Shown here in pieces: positions 62,564 to 64,000 of a stretch of 64,000 bases of DNA. How positions within the stretch are numbered: the first letter of the stretch is position 1; each line of letters starts with the position of its first letter. The notes under the pieces are model-generated. The model searched no databases. It was not told the DNA's origin and saw only the letters and a program-made list of their open reading frames with translations. Location: contig NZ_JBGSRV010000007.1 in NCBI RefSeq assembly GCF_041737375.1, forward strand, positions 1 to 64,000. The letters run 5' to 3'. The position numbers and the translations under genes are program-made. Origin of the DNA: Vampirovibrio sp041737375 (GTDB lineage: Bacteria; Cyanobacteriota; Vampirovibrionia; Vampirovibrionales; Vampirovibrionaceae).

Positions 62564-63002
62564 CGGGTCCCTTCCATTTTTTAATTTAAAAAAATTCAAA
62601 CAACAAAAACGTTCAAAATCCGGTTTTAACAGTGCCTTAACCCGGTTAATCGCGCAGATTTTCCATGGTTTTAGGCTTTTTCAGCTGCTAAGTCTCTGTC
62701 TATCCATTGCTTGTCCATGTTAAGCGGGCAAAAGGGGTGGGAAACATTAAGAAATCCAACATTCGCCCAATAAGTCATCGACAAGTCCGGGAATTAAACA
62801 CTATATTATATAAAAACCCGCCGATTGTGCCATTTCTTTGAGATTTTTTATCATTTGAAATTTTTATCAATCGGCTCCACCCGTGTTCGGCCAGACTCAG
62901 AATGCTTCCTTTTTTACCCCGTCCCCCCAGCCCGGAAGCATGGCCCAGGCGTTCTGAAATCCGTTAAACCCCAGATATGTTAGAGAGGTTAGGCGAAAGC
63001 TT
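62564..63002. other. Divergent intergenic region upstream of the helicase
   Basis: Rightward promoter TCGACA (62778-62783), 18-nt spacer, TATATT (62802-62807), leaving a leader of about 190 nt. The leader holds 8-bp inverted arms GCCGATTG (from about 62820) and CAATCGGC (about 62869-62876). Confidence 0.5.
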
Positions 63003-64000
63003 ATGAATGGTTTGCTGCAAAATCTGAACCAGGATCAACTGGATGCGGTGACGCACCAGTTAGGGCCATTGTTGGTACTGGCTGGGGCAGGGAGTGGCAA
63101 AACCCGTGTACTCACCCACCAAATCGCCCATCGCATTGAAACCGGCACCCATCCGGCGGAAATTTTGGCGGTGACCTTTACCAACAAGGCCGCCCGTGAA
63201 ATGCGGGAACGGTTGCAGCATCTGGTCGGCGAGGCCACTGGCAAAAGCTTGTGGATTGGCACCTTTCACAGTATTTGCGGGCGCATTTTACGGCGAGATA
63301 TCGGCCATTACACCTCCAAGGCGGGCCGTAGCTGGAACAATAATTTTGTTATCTACGATGAAACTGAGTCCATGGCGGCGGTCAAAGCGGTCATTAAAAG
63401 CCTGAACCTGGATGACAAGCTTTACGCCCCCAAAAACATGCGCTACACCATTTCCGGCTTCAAAAACCAGATGCTGGACGCTTACGACTACGCCACCACC
63501 GCCAAGGATTTCAGAACCGAGAAGCTGGCCCAGATTTACGATGGCTACGAGGCGGAACTGTCTCGCAACAACGCCATGGATTTTGATGACATGCTGATGA
63601 TTACGGTCAAAATGCTGCAGCAAAATCCGCATGTGTTGCAGCGCTATCACGAGCAGTTCAAGCACTTGCTGGTGGATGAGTTTCAGGATACCAACGATGC
63701 CCAGTACGAACTGGTGCGCCTGTTATCAGAAGGCTGCCTGAAAGAGGACAGCAGCCCGGAATCGCAAAAGGCCTTGTGGCTGTCTCGCAGCCTCACCGTG
63801 GTGGGGGATGTGGATCAATCCATTTACAGTTGGCGGGGCGCCAATTTCCGCATCATCCTGAACTTCCAAAGTGGGTTTGCGGATGCCCGCATTATCAAGC
63901 TGCTGCACAACTACCGGTCTACCGCCAACATTCTGGAGGTGGCCAACGCCATTATTGAGCAAAACAAGGAGCGTTTGCCCAAGGAGCTGATTTCGGTGCG
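63003..64000 (+). CDS. pcrA: UvrD/PcrA-type superfamily 1 DNA helicase (partial, runs off the edge)
   Basis: The first 332 residues are present and the frame is open to the window end. Helicase motifs in order: Q motif LNQDQLDAV, Walker A LLVLAGAGSGKTRVLTHQI, motif Ia AVTFTNKAAREMRERL, GTFHSICGRILR, Walker B LLVDEFQDTNDAQYELV, motif III VVGDVDQSIYSWRGANF and motif IV LLHNYRSTANIL. It unwinds DNA 3' to 5' in repair and replication. UvrD and PcrA cannot be told apart from this part. Confidence 0.93.
   Translation, partial: MNGLLQNLNQDQLDAVTHQLGPLLVLAGAGSGKTRVLTHQIAHRIETGTHPAEILAVTFTNKAAREMRERLQHLVGEATGKSLWIGTFHSICGRILRRDIGHYTSKAGRSWNNNFVIYDETESMAAVKAVIKSLNLDDKLYAPKNMRYTISGFKNQMLDAYDYATTAKDFRTEKLAQIYDGYEAELSRNNAMDFDDMLMITVKMLQQNPHVLQRYHEQFKHLLVDEFQDTNDAQYELVRLLSEGCLKEDSSPESQKALWLSRSLTVVGDVDQSIYSWRGANFRIILNFQSGFADARIIKLLHNYRSTANILEVANAIIEQNKERLPKELISV

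Noticed and set aside
1..64000. CRISPR arrays, prophage modules, rRNA operons, secretion-system genes
   Set aside because: Looked for regularly spaced repeats, phage structural genes, rRNA and secretion machinery; none was seen apart from the transposase fragment at the left edge.

Overview
This 64-kb chromosomal window has roughly even base composition and short intergenic gaps. It is most likely from a non-photosynthetic relative of cyanobacteria (Cyanobacteriota, Vampirovibrio/Melainabacteria-like). That placement is an inference from four things: a DprA-like Rossmann protein of the kind annotated in cyanobacteria as DNA recombination-mediator protein A (61937-62563), an Rcp1-type single-domain response regulator (12962-13420), an SLH protein whose C-terminal half follows the cyanobacterial pattern (57445-58866), and a Gram-negative envelope gene set (Wza, Wzx, Wzy, Wzz-like, Spy-like, MBOAT). 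No 16S rRNA or photosynthesis gene is present to settle it.

Layout. 0-13 kb: the tail of an IS5-like transposase, an HU gene with a clear promoter/operator, small membrane proteins, a dienelactone hydrolase, a GntR regulator with a palindrome over its own promoter, a 748-aa protein with an ABC1/UbiB-like kinase core, a secreted bactofilin-like protein, the ergothioneine pair egtB/egtD, a phosphoribosyltransferase, an FMN reductase and a response regulator. 13.9-23.8 kb: rpmE, prfA, an O-methyltransferase, tRNA-Leu(CAA), an SGNH/MBOAT acylation pair, a GNAT-nitrilase fusion, bcp, an MFS exporter and a Spy/CpxP-like protein. 24.1-36.8 kb: an exopolysaccharide locus. Six leftward genes (GNAT, GT2, flippase, polymerase, Wzz-like, Wza) face a rightward GT4-GT2 fusion and a polysaccharide deacetylase. 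The Wzz-like protein carries a long Pro-rich tail where a BY-kinase is sometimes found.

36.8-52.9 kb: guaA of the long eukaryotic-like type, a secreted TPR protein, two tandem paralogues of an unrecognised family (one with a LacI-type palindrome over its promoter), a GT-C glycosyltransferase, a XerC/D recombinase, a PrsA-like foldase lipoprotein, rfaE2, rqcH, an ankyrin/coiled-coil protein and pepA. 53.1-57.2 kb is the most unusual region: a six-EF-hand protein, a calpain-like cysteine protease with EF-hands and a Tyr/Asn/Pro repeat, and a third EF-hand-like protein. The first two genes end in an identical 138-bp cassette carrying the C-terminal RGPVRNP tail, the stop codon and the terminator. 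57.4-64 kb: the SLH protein, a small Sm-like-patterned protein, an L,D-transpeptidase, a Thr/Ser-rich secreted protein, the DprA-like protein and the start of a pcrA/uvrD helicase that runs off the edge.

The working picture is an envelope-rich, possibly host- or prey-associated bacterium. It has capsule synthesis, surface-layer proteins and several candidate exported or effector proteins. The effector idea is inference: no secretion-system gene lies in the window.
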